Shown here piece after piece: positions 62,101-63,993 of a DNA stretch of 64,000 nt. The stretch's first letter is position 1. The number at the start of each line of letters is the position of its first letter. The notes under the pieces are model-generated. The model saw only the letters and a program-made list of their open reading frames with translations. It did no database searches and was not told where the DNA came from. Source of the stretch: Chrysomallon squamiferum (lineage: Eukaryota; Mollusca; Gastropoda; Neomphalida; Peltospiridae); assembly GCA_012295275.1 (NCBI GenBank), contig CM022665.1, positions 48,446,064 through 48,510,063 of the forward strand, written 5' to 3'. The translations under genes were made by a program, and so were the position numbers.

Positions 62101-62416
62101 AGATTTTCAACCTGTGCTATAAGCTGTCTACTGTGTGTTTAATTTTTAACTTTTTAACTTGTTTGCTAGTAAAGTAAACAGTTTCTGTTCTCTTTAGCAT
62201 ACTGACATCTTAACAGGTAAATGATAAAAAAAACACAGACATAACAGGATTTGATGATGATCATAATGATAAAAAAAAAGCATTTGTTATATTGTCACAG
62301 ATTTTAGTTAGGTTACTTTATTGTTAGAAAAGGTTGAGCTTCAGTTTCCAGTTACTCACCTCTCTGTAATTTCGCACACCTGCTTCTCGGAATGTGGGTT
62401 TGCATCGTAAATTTTT
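18956..62416 (-). CDS. DGKZ/DGKI (rdgA): Type IV diacylglycerol kinase (DGK zeta/iota, rdgA family), about 22 exons, 5' partial
   Basis: Read on the - strand from 62416 to the stop at 18956. DGKs phosphorylate diacylglycerol to phosphatidic acid, ending DAG signalling. Parts in order: end of C1a (RCKPTF); second half of C1b ([27 protein letters not shown]); basic MARCKS-like segment ([15 protein letters not shown]), the mark of zeta/iota; catalytic domain with [19 protein letters not shown] and [14 protein letters not shown]; accessory domain ending [18 protein letters not shown]; a Pro/Ser linker; ankyrin repeats ([20 protein letters not shown]); and C-terminal SEDQETAV, a PDZ ligand identical in its last residues to mammalian zeta and iota. 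All listed exons join in phase. Missing: N-terminal exons (beyond the window), the exon with the first half of C1b, and an intact last ankyrin exon. In this family the basic segment directs nuclear localisation and the ETAV end binds syntrophin-type PDZ proteins. Confidence 0.95.
19381..19716. repeat. Minisatellite, 42-45 bp unit, beside the damaged ankyrin exon
   Basis: About seven units of aacttactttggagacagac then agcagtgtgaatgtaaactgtg. On the kinase strand every unit reads tgtctccaaagtaagttcac, so each holds a donor-like aaagtaagt. It is probably a multiplied exon end with its donor. A - strand frame (19447..19770) stays open only because the units keep phase. Confidence 0.85.
19717..19812 (-). 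pseudogene. Damaged copy B of the last DGK ankyrin exon
   Basis: On the - strand it contains cacctctgtcacatgc, tctggggcatcgctgacc and aaactgacaatcagggg. These align with copy A and with the expected end of the ankyrin domain (CHM..., GASLT, TDNQG), but the parts fall in different frames. A nearby acceptor-like aatgttgcag (about 19822) matches the acceptor of copy A, so the exon and its splice site were duplicated together. Confidence 0.55.
19885..19980 (-). pseudogene. Damaged copy A of the last DGK ankyrin exon
   Basis: Acceptor aacaatgttgcag at 19981. One frame reads [13 protein letters not shown], matching RTICHYIVEAGAS of DGK zeta almost exactly, but that frame has a stop before it (CTC TAA) and one directly after (TCT TGA), and does not connect in phase with the previous exon. 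The frame that does connect begins KGQ and then loses the homology. At least two frame-changing differences are needed to explain it. Either the exon is really broken here or the assembly has errors in this repeat-rich stretch. Confidence 0.6.
20376..20412 (-). CDS. DGK exon: ankyrin repeat linker [12 protein letters not shown]
   Basis: Acceptor tttttttcag at 20413, donor gtaag at 20371..20375. Encodes (A)[11 protein letters not shown], matching APPEILDAVEENG of mammalian DGK zeta. Enters with two bases completing GCT and leaves with AA, phase 2. Confidence 0.88.
20500..20812. repeat. (AAT)n and related A/T trinucleotide tract
   Basis: Long imperfect (AAT)n with AAAT interruptions in the intron between the exons at 20376 and 20836. 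Poly-Tyr and poly-Ile open frames over it are artefacts. Confidence 0.95.
20836..20956 (-). CDS. DGK exon: ankyrin repeats
   Basis: Acceptor gttttgtag at 20957, donor gttagt ending at 20835. Encodes [20 protein letters not shown] then [20 protein letters not shown]. The [20 protein letters not shown] stretch is a textbook ankyrin repeat, and D-x-G-x-TALHHA matches the DGK iota/zeta C-terminus. Ends one base into a codon; G+CT gives the Ala that starts the next exon. Confidence 0.93.
20957..21517 (-). other. DGK intron between ankyrin exons
   Basis: AT-rich intron with (TA)n at 20985..21020, repeated gtatgtatagatatataag, and (AAT)n at 21320..21355. Donor of the previous exon is gtaaatt, at 21511..21517. 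Confidence 0.75.
21518..21555 (-). CDS. DGK exon: first ankyrin helix [13 protein letters not shown]
   Basis: 38-nt exon; acceptor tgttccag at 21556, donor gtaaat. Encodes (A)[12 protein letters not shown], matching ELIEAAKRNDFCKL of DGK zeta at the start of the ankyrin domain. Phases fit on both sides. Confidence 0.9.
21713..22066. repeat. (TC)n(AC)n compound microsatellite with degenerate CA-rich tail
   Basis: Pure (TC)n at about 21713..21750 passes into (AC)n at 21751..21783, followed by 280 bases of CA-rich, poorly periodic sequence. Confidence 0.95.
22300..22760. repeat. Diffuse repeat of gatacaggta motifs
   Basis: About 20 irregularly spaced copies of (a/g)atacaggta(a/c)a in an AT-rich intron. 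On the kinase strand this reads tacctgtatc, and spacing is not constant. Confidence 0.7.
22761..23150 (-). other. DGK intron segment without visible features
   Basis: Low-GC intron sequence with a short duplication of acaagacactgagaca (about 22840 and 22860). Nothing coding seen. Confidence 0.7.
23155..23915. repeat. Minisatellite of gtgtaacaaatgtgacag units reaching the donor of the exon at 23919
   Basis: Roughly 20-bp units (caggtgtaacaaatgtgaca) with higher-order blocks of about 60 bp in 23590..23850. The array becomes most regular close to the exon and stops about five bases from its donor. Confidence 0.9.
23919..24034 (-). CDS. DGK exon: Ser/Thr linker before the ankyrin domain
   Basis: Acceptor gatgtttcag at 24035, donor gtacca ending at 23918. 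Encodes (S)[20 protein letters not shown] then [18 protein letters not shown]. The linker is variable in the family, so assignment rests on phase (enters after two bases, leaves after one) and on GC content higher than the flanks. Confidence 0.85.
24035..24795 (-). other. DGK intron segment
   Basis: AT-rich intron with a short (ACAG)n at 24365..24394 and A-rich stretches at 24520..24580. No gene seen. Confidence 0.7.
24800..24976. repeat. Short minisatellite of acacatacagacacgtacag
   Basis: About twelve units of 10-14 bp, variants of acacatacag and acacgtacag. Confidence 0.9.
25093..26015. repeat. Minisatellite, about 38-40 bp units in higher-order pairs
   Basis: About 23 units alternate between ggtcatgtgacatgtgtaaa followed by gggtaacagctactgcact, and ggtcatgtaacacataaagt followed by gtaacagctactgcac. 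A third type carries acaactacaacaca. The alternation makes a composite period of 75-80 bp. Confidence 0.92.
26185..26276. repeat. (CA)n microsatellite
   Basis: Nearly pure (CA)n with a few AAAC interruptions. Confidence 0.97.
26277..26699 (-). other. DGK intron segment without visible features
   Basis: AT-rich intron, with loosely repeated taataatgttat motifs near its right end that grade into the next array. Confidence 0.65.
26700..27040. repeat. 36-bp minisatellite
   Basis: About nine units of atctagtaataatattatct followed by acatggtaatagtgat; a multiple of three, so a + strand frame (26739..27044) stays open. Confidence 0.92.
27185..27530. repeat. Irregular minisatellite of caggatataccattatacc
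   Basis: About ten units of 22-40 bp sharing aggata(t/c)a(c/g), alternating accattataccagaga and ggtgttactacaaatgt. Confidence 0.85.
27541..28347 (-). other. DGK intron: non-repetitive DNA, poly-T/poly-A and (AAAT)n
   Basis: Contains GT-rich 27690..27722, poly-T tracts at 27771..27788 and 28062..28077 and (AAAT)n at 28125..28190. No gene seen. Confidence 0.7.
28348..28428 (-). CDS. DGK exon: Pro-rich linker [20 protein letters not shown]
   Basis: Acceptor attttactag at 28429, donor gtgtca ending at 28347. After the codon completed from the previous exon (CG+A, Arg) it reads [20 protein letters not shown] then LPGSNN and ends in phase 2, which fits the next exon. The Pro-rich PPPLP could be an SH3-type ligand; that is inference. 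The alignment to vertebrate linkers is weak. Confidence 0.8.
28429..28864 (-). other. DGK intron segment with long poly-A
   Basis: A-rich with poly-A at 28470..28488 and 28580..28608 and an AAAT cluster at 28790..28822. No gene seen. Confidence 0.7.
28865..30085. repeat. 40-bp minisatellite, about 25 regular units
   Basis: From 29060 the unit is gaactgtgagatactgagca followed by tgttaatctactattacaca, extremely regular (exact 40-bp spacing from 29101 to 29780), then interrupted by 10-bp insertions of tgttgagca near 29805, 29855 and 29945. Diverged units lie at 28880..29060. The high identity suggests recent expansion. Confidence 0.96.
30086..30965 (-). other. DGK intron segment with a stray copy of a distant minisatellite
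   Basis: Mostly non-repetitive AT-rich DNA. At about 30582..30612 lies gtttggtgggtgattactac, then actatgctctg, matching the unit of the array at 41545..41905. (ATCT)n flanks it at 30546..30575. Confidence 0.65.
30966..31205. repeat. (AAT)n tract
   Basis: Imperfect (AAT)n with AAAC and AATC interruptions. Confidence 0.95.
31206..31725 (-). other. DGK intron segment without visible features
   Basis: Non-repetitive AT-rich intron sequence; no coding signal on either strand. Confidence 0.65.
31726..31945. repeat. (AAT)n / (AACAGT) tract
   Basis: (AAT)n with interspersed aacagt units. Confidence 0.95.
32030..32957 (-). repeat. 50-bp minisatellite; each unit carries an acceptor-like site on the kinase strand
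   Basis: About 18 units. On the - strand a unit reads gtgttgtgttttttgtctca then gaaatgaaacaagtactggg, then tttagttcactt. The stretch gttttttgtctcag fits a strong 3' splice site (long pyrimidine tract plus cag), repeated in most units with small variations (ctcag, ctaag, cgaag). Confidence 0.93.
32958..34425 (-). other. DGK intron: non-repetitive patch, (TTA)n and diffuse repeats
   Basis: 32975..33200 is a higher-complexity patch with an 83-codon - strand frame (32956..33207) but no recognisable domain and no clear splice sites. (TTA)n lies at 33255..33312. After that come loosely repeated ataaataaccagtaactttgtt motifs (33420..33625). Confidence 0.6.
34430..34870. repeat. Three diverged units of about 165 bp
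   Basis: Shared landmarks are tgtgctatggagaactgaac, then ctatgacatgat, then tactatgaatttctta, then aaacatttactcatatgtaa. The unit contains gaactgaacctgtgat, vaguely like the complement of a tRNA-type B box, so a degenerate SINE-derived repeat is possible. Confidence 0.55.
34871..35139 (-). other. DGK intron: short repeats around aagatactatgagactgtg
   Basis: Three copies of ttttttaagatactatgaga, then ctgtgttctgtggt (35008..35105), and two copies of acaaaatggctgccat (34893, 34974). Confidence 0.7.
35140..35690. repeat. 24-bp minisatellite rich in AGATCTAGA and TCTAGT
   Basis: About 23 units of tctagtctaagatctaga then ggtgac or tataag. Each contains overlapping palindromes (agatct, tctaga). 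The 24-bp length keeps a 158-codon - strand frame open ([14 protein letters not shown]...), a repeat artefact. Confidence 0.95.
35757..35849 (-). CDS. Possible DGK cassette exon encoding a Lys/Arg-rich peptide, or a tRNA-derived SINE fragment
   Basis: Acceptor tgttaacacag at 35850..35860 on the - strand. Read in the phase left by the exon at 37597 it gives [20 protein letters not shown] then [11 protein letters not shown], and with a weak donor (cag then gttcaa) it ends in phase 2, exactly as the next exon needs; 93 nt, so skipping keeps frame. Unspliced, the frame runs to TGA at 35693. Against it: the donor overlaps aggttcaaatctcgc, a tRNA B-box-like motif, the donor is weak and I recall no such insert in DGKs. 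It is much GC-richer than the flanks. Confidence 0.35.
35861..37596 (-). other. DGK intron: A-rich DNA, (AAAT)n, (AAT)n and (TA)n
   Basis: (AAAT)n at 36020..36075, (TA)n at 36118..36140 and 37145..37178, long (AAT)n at 36325..36475, and diffuse ttataaaatttcaaaatagccatt repeats at 36720..37020. No gene seen. Confidence 0.7.
37597..37849 (-). CDS. DGK exon: end of the accessory region
   Basis: Acceptor tgttacag at 37850, donor gtaagg ending at 37596. Encodes [20 protein letters not shown] then [16 protein letters not shown], matching [20 protein letters not shown] then AQDEIYILDPELL of DGK zeta, followed by a variable tail ([20 protein letters not shown] and [17 protein letters not shown]). 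The longest open frame on this strand here is a different, non-coding one; homology and phase fix the true frame. Confidence 0.95.
37850..38540 (-). repeat. Tandem duplication of about 145 bp starting at the acceptor of the exon at 37597
   Basis: 37853..37995 (tgtaacaacacaattaaa ... tttgttacaaatatgtta) is repeated at 37998..38145, then as degraded units to about 38520. The unit contains the intron's 3' end up to the acceptor but no exon bases. Confidence 0.8.
38645..38735 (-). CDS. DGK exon ending KKWCFLD
   Basis: Acceptor catgtttttcaag (at 38736..38748), donor gtaagt ending at 38644. Encodes [20 protein letters not shown] then [10 protein letters not shown], matching the SPKWCFLDATTASRFYRI region of DGK zeta. 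Ends one base into a codon (T), completed by CT in the next exon. The first 39 bases and the acceptor are repeated upstream. Confidence 0.92.
38736..39440 (-). repeat. 115-bp array carrying five extra copies of an exon's acceptor and first 39 bases
   Basis: Units start with the exon-derived part ctcttcattgttttctagac near 38868, 38982, 39097, 39212 and 39327 (period about 115 bp), continuing through tttgttaatatccttgaaaa and acatgaccagagtaa. On the kinase strand each unit is acceptor ttttcaag followed by codons for [13 protein letters not shown], after which the frame meets a stop (cat taa). Confidence 0.92.
39441..39774 (-). other. DGK intron segment without visible features
   Basis: AT-rich intron sequence between two arrays; nothing coding. 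Confidence 0.65.
39775..40386. repeat. Minisatellite of ggtaaacacaagaaaactag, running up to an exon donor
   Basis: About 22 units of 25-33 bp with variable agttag, agttagtca or aattagtca connectors. The last unit (caggtaaacac) merges with the donor tttgtaagtgtttacctg of the exon at 40393. Confidence 0.93.
40393..40472 (-). CDS. DGK exon [20 protein letters not shown]
   Basis: Acceptor ttcttgttag at 40473, donor gtaagt ending at 40392. Encodes (S)[26 protein letters not shown], matching [20 protein letters not shown] of DGK zeta. Enters after one base, leaves in phase 0. Confidence 0.92.
40473..40665 (-). repeat. 26-bp units at the 3' end of the intron
   Basis: Five or six units of aatacaacatcaaacacatc then agttta, beginning about eight bases from the acceptor of the exon at 40393. 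Confidence 0.8.
40666..41544 (-). other. DGK intron: diffuse atttcaaatacaatatccca motifs and (ATT)n
   Basis: Irregular repeats of (t)cattt(c)aaatacaatat (40680..41130), then (TTA)n at 41130..41190, then A-rich sequence. No gene. Confidence 0.7.
41545..41905. repeat. Minisatellite of gtgtttagtgggtgattact up to an exon donor
   Basis: About ten units of 34-40 bp (agcagtgtttagtgggtgat then tactatactatgctcc). The last, diverged unit touches the donor of the exon at 41911. Confidence 0.93.
41911..42011 (-). CDS. DGK exon: [20 protein letters not shown] (short form)
   Basis: Acceptor tttgcttttttcag (42012..42025), donor gtaagt ending at 41910. With GA from the previous exon it reads [20 protein letters not shown] then [14 protein letters not shown], matching [20 protein letters not shown] of DGK zeta. 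An alternative acceptor 57 bases upstream is also in frame. Confidence 0.93.
42012..42068 (-). CDS. Optional 57-nt 5' extension of the DGK exon at 41911
   Basis: A second acceptor, tgtttgtttcgcag (42069..42082), would add 19 codons reading about [19 protein letters not shown], in frame on both sides (GA+G instead of GA+T). It has no counterpart in the DGK family that I recall, but it is open and GC-rich in its first half. Could be a species-specific variant or just intron. Confidence 0.4.
42083..42570. repeat. Minisatellite, about 40-44 bp
   Basis: Ten units of gaaaatattttaataaaatt then agtttaaaatttttacaaa, just upstream (kinase sense) of the exon at 41911. Confidence 0.92.
42571..43980 (-). 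other. DGK intron: mostly non-repetitive
   Basis: Includes a higher-complexity patch at 43150..43340 with a 60-codon + strand frame of no recognisable family, and a T-rich tract at 43585..43655. No exon can be supported. Confidence 0.6.
43981..44360. repeat. Diverged repeat of about 85-90 bp
   Basis: About four units with landmarks ggaa(c/t)aattaaaatct, gaagaacatttg, tatctatttcta and cagataatcagaactgataa. Confidence 0.75.
44361..44639 (-). other. DGK intron segment without visible features
   Basis: Unremarkable AT-rich intron DNA. Confidence 0.6.
44640..45684 (-). repeat. Minisatellite, about 66-100 bp, repeating an exon's donor region
   Basis: Units share cttgacagatgtatggatgc, acagacataacttgttataa, caaggactatacttaa and gaaataaaaac; a longer type adds gttttagtcactcac. 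On the kinase strand the longer type reads caagtgagtgac, a strong donor-like motif matching the donor of the exon at 45685 (aacgagtgagtcac), where the array ends. Confidence 0.92.
45685..45884 (-). CDS. DGK exon: accessory domain [18 protein letters not shown]
   Basis: Acceptor gctttcag at 45885, donor gtgagt ending at 45684. Encodes [40 protein letters not shown] and [20 protein letters not shown], near-identical to HGERLTQCREVVLTTSKAIP and VQVDGEPCKL of DGK zeta. Very GC-rich against its surroundings. Ends in GA, phase 2. Confidence 0.96.
45888..46032. repeat. Ten-base repeat aacatttcaa next to an acceptor
   Basis: About 14 units of 9-15 bases, starting three bases from the acceptor of the exon at 45685. 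On the kinase strand it is a run of ttgaaatgtt. Confidence 0.93.
46060..46510. repeat. (AAT)n / (AGT) tract
   Basis: 450 bases of imperfect (AAT)n with AGT and AAC interruptions. Confidence 0.95.
46613..46721 (-). CDS. DGK exon: [20 protein letters not shown]
   Basis: Acceptor gtttttattacag (46722..46734), donor gtgagt ending at 46612. Encodes (R)[36 protein letters not shown], matching [20 protein letters not shown] and [16 protein letters not shown] of DGK zeta (accessory domain). Ends in phase 0. Confidence 0.96.
46721..46806 (-). repeat. Short array of duplicated acceptors
   Basis: Five units of acctgtaataaaaacac or shorter. On the kinase strand gtgtttttattacaggt is repeated; the last copy is the real acceptor of the exon at 46613. 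Confidence 0.85.
46807..47187 (-). other. DGK intron with a duplicated segment at the exon donor
   Basis: The segment tgttatatcacagtgcagtg then aaacatatcagtgtgtaa (47069..47109) is repeated at 47128..47166, with the adjoining gtacaaa(g/c)tctg. The duplication ends at the donor gtgagc of the exon at 47188. Confidence 0.75.
47188..47261 (-). CDS. DGK exon: [20 protein letters not shown]
   Basis: Acceptor ctatttacag at 47262, donor gtgagc ending at 47187. Encodes [20 protein letters not shown] then LNIPR, matching [20 protein letters not shown] then [14 protein letters not shown]. Ends AG, phase 2. Confidence 0.95.
47262..47526 (-). other. DGK intron with (AAAT)n / (AATG)n
   Basis: Runs of aaataaat and gaatgaat, then tacaatacaat (47275..47455). 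Confidence 0.8.
47527..47589 (-). CDS. DGK exon: [20 protein letters not shown]
   Basis: 63-nt exon, phase 0 at both ends; acceptor gttgacag at 47590, donor gtgagt ending at 47526. Encodes [21 protein letters not shown], in the place of the SSKDLAKHIRVV segment of DGK zeta and resembling fly rdgA. Confidence 0.9.
47605..47700. repeat. (AAT)n microsatellite
   Basis: Nearly pure (AAT)n of about 75 bases, flanked by AAAC and AAAT steps. Confidence 0.97.
47990..48950. repeat. Minisatellite, about 63 or 76 bp units, ending at an exon donor
   Basis: Fourteen or so units: cagtaaaacgttgtatcaca, gaaaagattactatcagtaa, then optionally cactttccagtt, then aaaactatctcaaacaagaa. A unit lacking the 13-base cactttccag piece occurs in a block (48370..48600, 48840..48880). 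The array stops near 48950, about ten bases from the donor of the exon at 48961. Confidence 0.95.
48961..49016 (-). CDS. DGK exon: [19 protein letters not shown]
   Basis: Acceptor ctactttcag at 49017, donor gtgagt ending at 48960. Encodes (E)[18 protein letters not shown], nearly the same as [19 protein letters not shown] of DGK zeta. Enters after one base, leaves in phase 0. Confidence 0.97.
49017..49370 (-). other. DGK intron segment with long poly-A runs
   Basis: Poly-A at 49058..49075, 49111..49139 and 49189..49205. No exon. Confidence 0.75.
49375..50198. repeat. Minisatellite, about 40-47 bp, ending at an exon donor
   Basis: About 20 units of tatgaaatgttttgtaacaa, gttacagtatgaaatg(t/c)ttta then ttata; it stops about ten bases before the donor of the exon at 50208. 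Confidence 0.94.
50208..50356 (-). CDS. DGK exon: [20 protein letters not shown]
   Basis: Acceptor ctgtgttcag at 50357, donor gtgaca ending at 50207. Encodes (R)[40 protein letters not shown] and IALEFHESR, matching [20 protein letters not shown] and EFHESRE of DGK zeta: the catalytic/accessory junction. A variable acidic insert lies before it, as in other DGKs. Confidence 0.97.
50357..50575 (-). other. DGK intron with short caccctgttatctacctgta repeats at the acceptor
   Basis: Two to three copies of acctgttatctacctgt (50374..50411) just upstream of the acceptor of the exon at 50208, then plain AT-rich DNA. Confidence 0.7.
50580..51860 (-). repeat. 37-bp minisatellite, about 34 units, each with a donor-like motif on the kinase strand
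   Basis: Unit taatactaactactcactca then tgtatcagtaacttgct, very regular. On the kinase strand each unit reads atgagtgagtag, in which gtgagt fits a 5' splice site, plus tactgatac. A few deletions (50787, 51085, 51605) and point variants (tactagctac, actgctc) give the array internal structure. Confidence 0.96.
51865..51910 (-). repeat. Three tandem copies of an exon end plus donor
   Basis: On the kinase strand, gacaggtgagtt (real donor), then gacaggtgaatt (about 20 bases on) and gacaggtgagat (about 21 further). Each has exon-like gacag followed by gtga. Use of the downstream copies would add 20 or 41 bases and shift the frame. Confidence 0.85.
51911..51981 (-). CDS. DGK exon: [20 protein letters not shown]
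   Basis: Acceptor ttatttcag at 51982, donor gtgagt ending at 51910. Encodes [20 protein letters not shown] then QLDR, matching [20 protein letters not shown] then QLDRWDL of DGK zeta. Phase 0 in, phase 2 out. Confidence 0.97.
51982..53230 (-). other. DGK intron with 120-bp repeat and (TA)n
   Basis: Three units of about 120 bp at 52190..52690 (cacacacaaatcttattaac, taatgaaatccaagttgtgt, cttatttcccgttctaacc), then (TA)n at 52759..52818. The rest is non-repetitive. Confidence 0.8.
53235..53600. repeat. Two adjoining short minisatellites near an exon donor
   Basis: 53235..53460: nine units of tgtttctgaaatatacaata then ttaaat. 53505..53595: units of cactctaaaccagacactct. The second ends about 25 bases from the donor of the exon at 53623. 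Confidence 0.88.
53623..53797 (-). CDS. DGK exon: catalytic core [10 protein letters not shown] ... [14 protein letters not shown]
   Basis: Acceptor gttacag at 53798, donor gtatgt ending at 53622. Encodes (G)[63 protein letters not shown] is the glycine-rich ATP/lipid-kinase motif of DAGKc domains, and GTGNDLAR the second invariant block. All key residues are intact, so the kinase should be active. Confidence 0.98.
53798..55007 (-). other. DGK intron with a 40-bp minisatellite (53920..54480)
   Basis: About 13 units of ttattacttgagtgtgaaaa then actattacattattaatagatg at 53930..54480, then diverged sequence with gtgaaaaacgt and gagaaacatttatcagtg repeated at 54540..54770, and A-rich DNA. Confidence 0.88.
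55008..55252 (-). CDS. DGK exon: MARCKS-like basic segment and start of catalytic domain
   Basis: Acceptor ttttatttcag at 55253, donor gttagt ending at 55007. Encodes [20 protein letters not shown] then [20 protein letters not shown] and [20 protein letters not shown], then [19 protein letters not shown]. The Lys/Arg/Ser segment matches the MARCKS phosphorylation-site domain of DGK zeta/iota, which serves as nuclear localisation signal and PKC target there. NPKSGGNQG begins the kinase domain. Confidence 0.97.
55253..56474 (-). other. DGK intron: (AAAT)n and long poly-A
   Basis: Imperfect (AAAT)n at 55375..55760 and about 46 A at 56159..56204. No exon. Confidence 0.85.
56475..56925. repeat. 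(GTCT)n blocks in a higher-order minisatellite
   Basis: Eight to nine composite units: (GTCT)n, gtgtgttgtgttagtagaag, agacacatct. The connector agtagaagaga also occurs just beside the donor of the exon at 56936, so the array seems to have grown from that intron end. Confidence 0.92.
56936..57088 (-). CDS. DGK exon: second half of C1b domain
   Basis: Acceptor tattgtttcag at 57089, donor gtaacc ending at 56935. Encodes [40 protein letters not shown] and [11 protein letters not shown], matching [20 protein letters not shown] of DGK zeta. It has zinc ligands C-x2-C, H and C of the extended cysteine-rich domain. Phase 0 both ends. Confidence 0.96.
57070..58100 (-). repeat. 1-kb array multiplying the acceptor and first 20 bases of a DGK exon
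   Basis: About 16 copies of cagctgattgctataatatc followed by ctgaaa, separated by 20-70 bases of variable aatacaacacaatatacaat. On the kinase strand each copy is ttcag followed by gatattatagcaatcagctg, identical to the acceptor and start of the exon at 56936 (codons DIIAIS). Confidence 0.95.
58374..58406 (-). CDS. DGK micro-exon [11 protein letters not shown] (C1b domain)
   Basis: 33-nt exon; acceptor ctttacag at 58407, donor gtgagt ending at 58373. Encodes [11 protein letters not shown], matching GFQQKFTFHSK of DGK zeta directly before EIVAISCSWC. Phase 0 both ends, joining the exon at 56936. Confidence 0.92.
58407..58892 (-). repeat. Diffuse repeat of ttatttaaaatatct
   Basis: About twelve irregular units of 25-30 bp (ttaaaatatctctatattct) at 58450..58790, beginning close to the acceptor of the micro-exon. 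Confidence 0.8.
58893..59160. repeat. (TG)n with TCTG interruptions
   Basis: 270 bases of imperfect (GT)n. The Cys/Val open frames over it are artefacts. Confidence 0.96.
59161..59504 (-). other. DGK intron segment with a diverged duplication
   Basis: The sequence ccacagtgctaactagaaat then atccttcttttatac (59320..59350) recurs diverged at 59440..59475, so about 130 bp including the TG-rich part is duplicated. No exon. Confidence 0.6.
59505..59712. repeat. (TG)n / (TATG)n tract
   Basis: Imperfect (GT)n and (GTAT)n. Confidence 0.96.
59713..60954 (-). other. DGK intron: region where a C1b exon is expected but not found
   Basis: A-rich DNA with about four units of accaaatatctttcttacat (59970..60120) and a T-rich tract at 60460..60480. 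Neither strand shows a piece encoding a HHWVHRRR-like peptide with Cys-x2-Cys. Confidence 0.6.
60955..61310. repeat. Minisatellite, about 55-60 bp
   Basis: Six units of cattaaataatgtattttat, ttaacagctatagttgagaa, aatatttaaatac(a/c)c. Each unit holds tttaacag on the + strand. Confidence 0.88.
61311..62359 (-). other. DGK intron segment, largely non-repetitive
   Basis: Includes a duplicated aactactttccagttt (61316, 61348) and CA/TATC-rich 61905..62010. No exon recognisable. Confidence 0.65.
62360..62416 (-). CDS. DGK exon: end of C1a domain, [19 protein letters not shown]
   Basis: 57-nt exon; acceptor attttatttcag at 62417, donor gtgagt ending at 62359. Encodes [19 protein letters not shown], matching [20 protein letters not shown] of DGK zeta; the Cys is the last zinc ligand of C1a. 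Phase 0 both ends. The next exon should start PT.VRHHWVHRRR but is not found. Confidence 0.92.
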
Positions 62417-62640
62417 CTGAAATAAAAAAAATTTAAAAATTAGAAAAAAAAAAGAGAGAAAACCCCCCAGAAACAACATAACTGAAATTTACTTGAATTA
62501 CTATTTGAAACAAGTATACAACATTAATGCAAAAATCTAAAATTTCCAGCAAACAAAAGATATCAGTGTGAAATGATTTGTAACTGTGATGATATAAACA
62601 TAAGTATTTGGTTGTAACAGATTATTGTAACAATCAAAGA
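62417..62640 (-). other. DGK intron segment
   Basis: Plain AT-rich intron. Upstream exons (first part of C1a and N-terminus) are not in the window. Confidence 0.65.
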
Positions 62641-62644
62641 AGAT

Positions 62645-63100
62645 TCTACTTAACAAAGCACCTGACATATTTTTAATCTACTGTCCAGTATTTTACATAC
62701 AAGTAGAGAAGTAAACTGCAGTTATTTTATTTAAACTGACATATTTTTAATCTACTGTCCAGTATTTTACATAATTCACAGAAGTAAACTTAAATTTATT
62801 TTATTTAAACTTAACATAAATTTAAATCTACTGTCCAAACTTTTATATCAAGTGAGAAATGAACTTTATATCTGTTATTTTATTTAAACTGACATATTTT
62901 TAATCTACTGTCCAGTATTTTACATACAAGTAGAGAAGTAAACTGCAGTTATTTTAATTAAACTGACATATTTTTAATCTATTGTTAAGGATTTTACACA
63001 CAAGTAAAAAAGTAAACTGCAGTTATTTTAATTAAACTGACATATTTTTAATCTATTGTTAAGGATTTTACATACAAGTAAAAAAGTAAACTGCAGCTAC
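62645..63100. repeat. Minisatellite, about 75-85 bp
   Basis: Six units of aaactgacatatttttaatc, tactgtccagtattttacat, acaagtagagaagtaaactg, cagttattttatt. Confidence 0.9.
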
Positions 63101-63959
63101 CATACAATAAGCTACAGTTGTTTTGGTGTTTTTTTGCACAGCATTAAGTTCATTTTTATGTGTACCCTCCTATAAACAGGACAGTACATACCACAGACTT
63201 TGATACGCTGGTCATGAACATTGGCTTGGGTGGGGAATATATGTGTTAAAAACTGAAGTGCTGCAGTTGTAGTAGCAGTAGCTCTTGTACTTGTTGCTGT
63301 AGTAATTCTTGTCATTATTACTATTACTATTACTCTTGATTTGCTGTTGTTATTATTATTATTATGTAGTTATTATTATGTTTTAATATCTTACATTTGT
63401 TTCAGTTTTATTATTATTGCCATCATCATCATTATTTTTTTATTATTGTCGTCATCATCATCATCATCATCATCATCATACTGTTCTTACTTCTACACAG
63501 TAAGTCAATATCTTTTCATTAAGTCTGACTAAAAATAAACTTGTCAACTTTGAGTCACCATGTAAGAAGAAAATAAACAGATTTGTGTTACCTGTGTTAC
63601 CTGTGTGTGTGTGTGTGTGTGTGTGAGTGTGTGTGTGTGTGTGTGTGTGAGAGATCAATGTAATAAAAATAGATAAGACCTAACTCTACTTGTTTCAAGT
63701 CAGCTGAGTTTGGCTTTGTGTGTTAAATACATGGAGATTGATTGCTTGGGAGGAAATATTAAACAAGGATTAAAGATTATAGACTGGTTTTTTTTTTTTA
63801 ATGTGGATGTCATGTAGTGAACTGATTAACATGGAACCAGTCTACTCAACAGACGTCTCAGTCCTATAATAGACTTTCTGTTTACTTCAACATTCATAGA
63901 GGTTATCATCTTTTATTATTATTATTATTATTATTTTATTATTATTATTTATTAATAAA

Positions 63960-63993
<34 letters not shown>

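Noticed and set aside
63112-63315. 67-codon - strand frame considered as an N-terminal kinase exon
   Set aside because: Lacks the C1a cysteine pattern expected before KNLRCKPTF and has no convincing donor.
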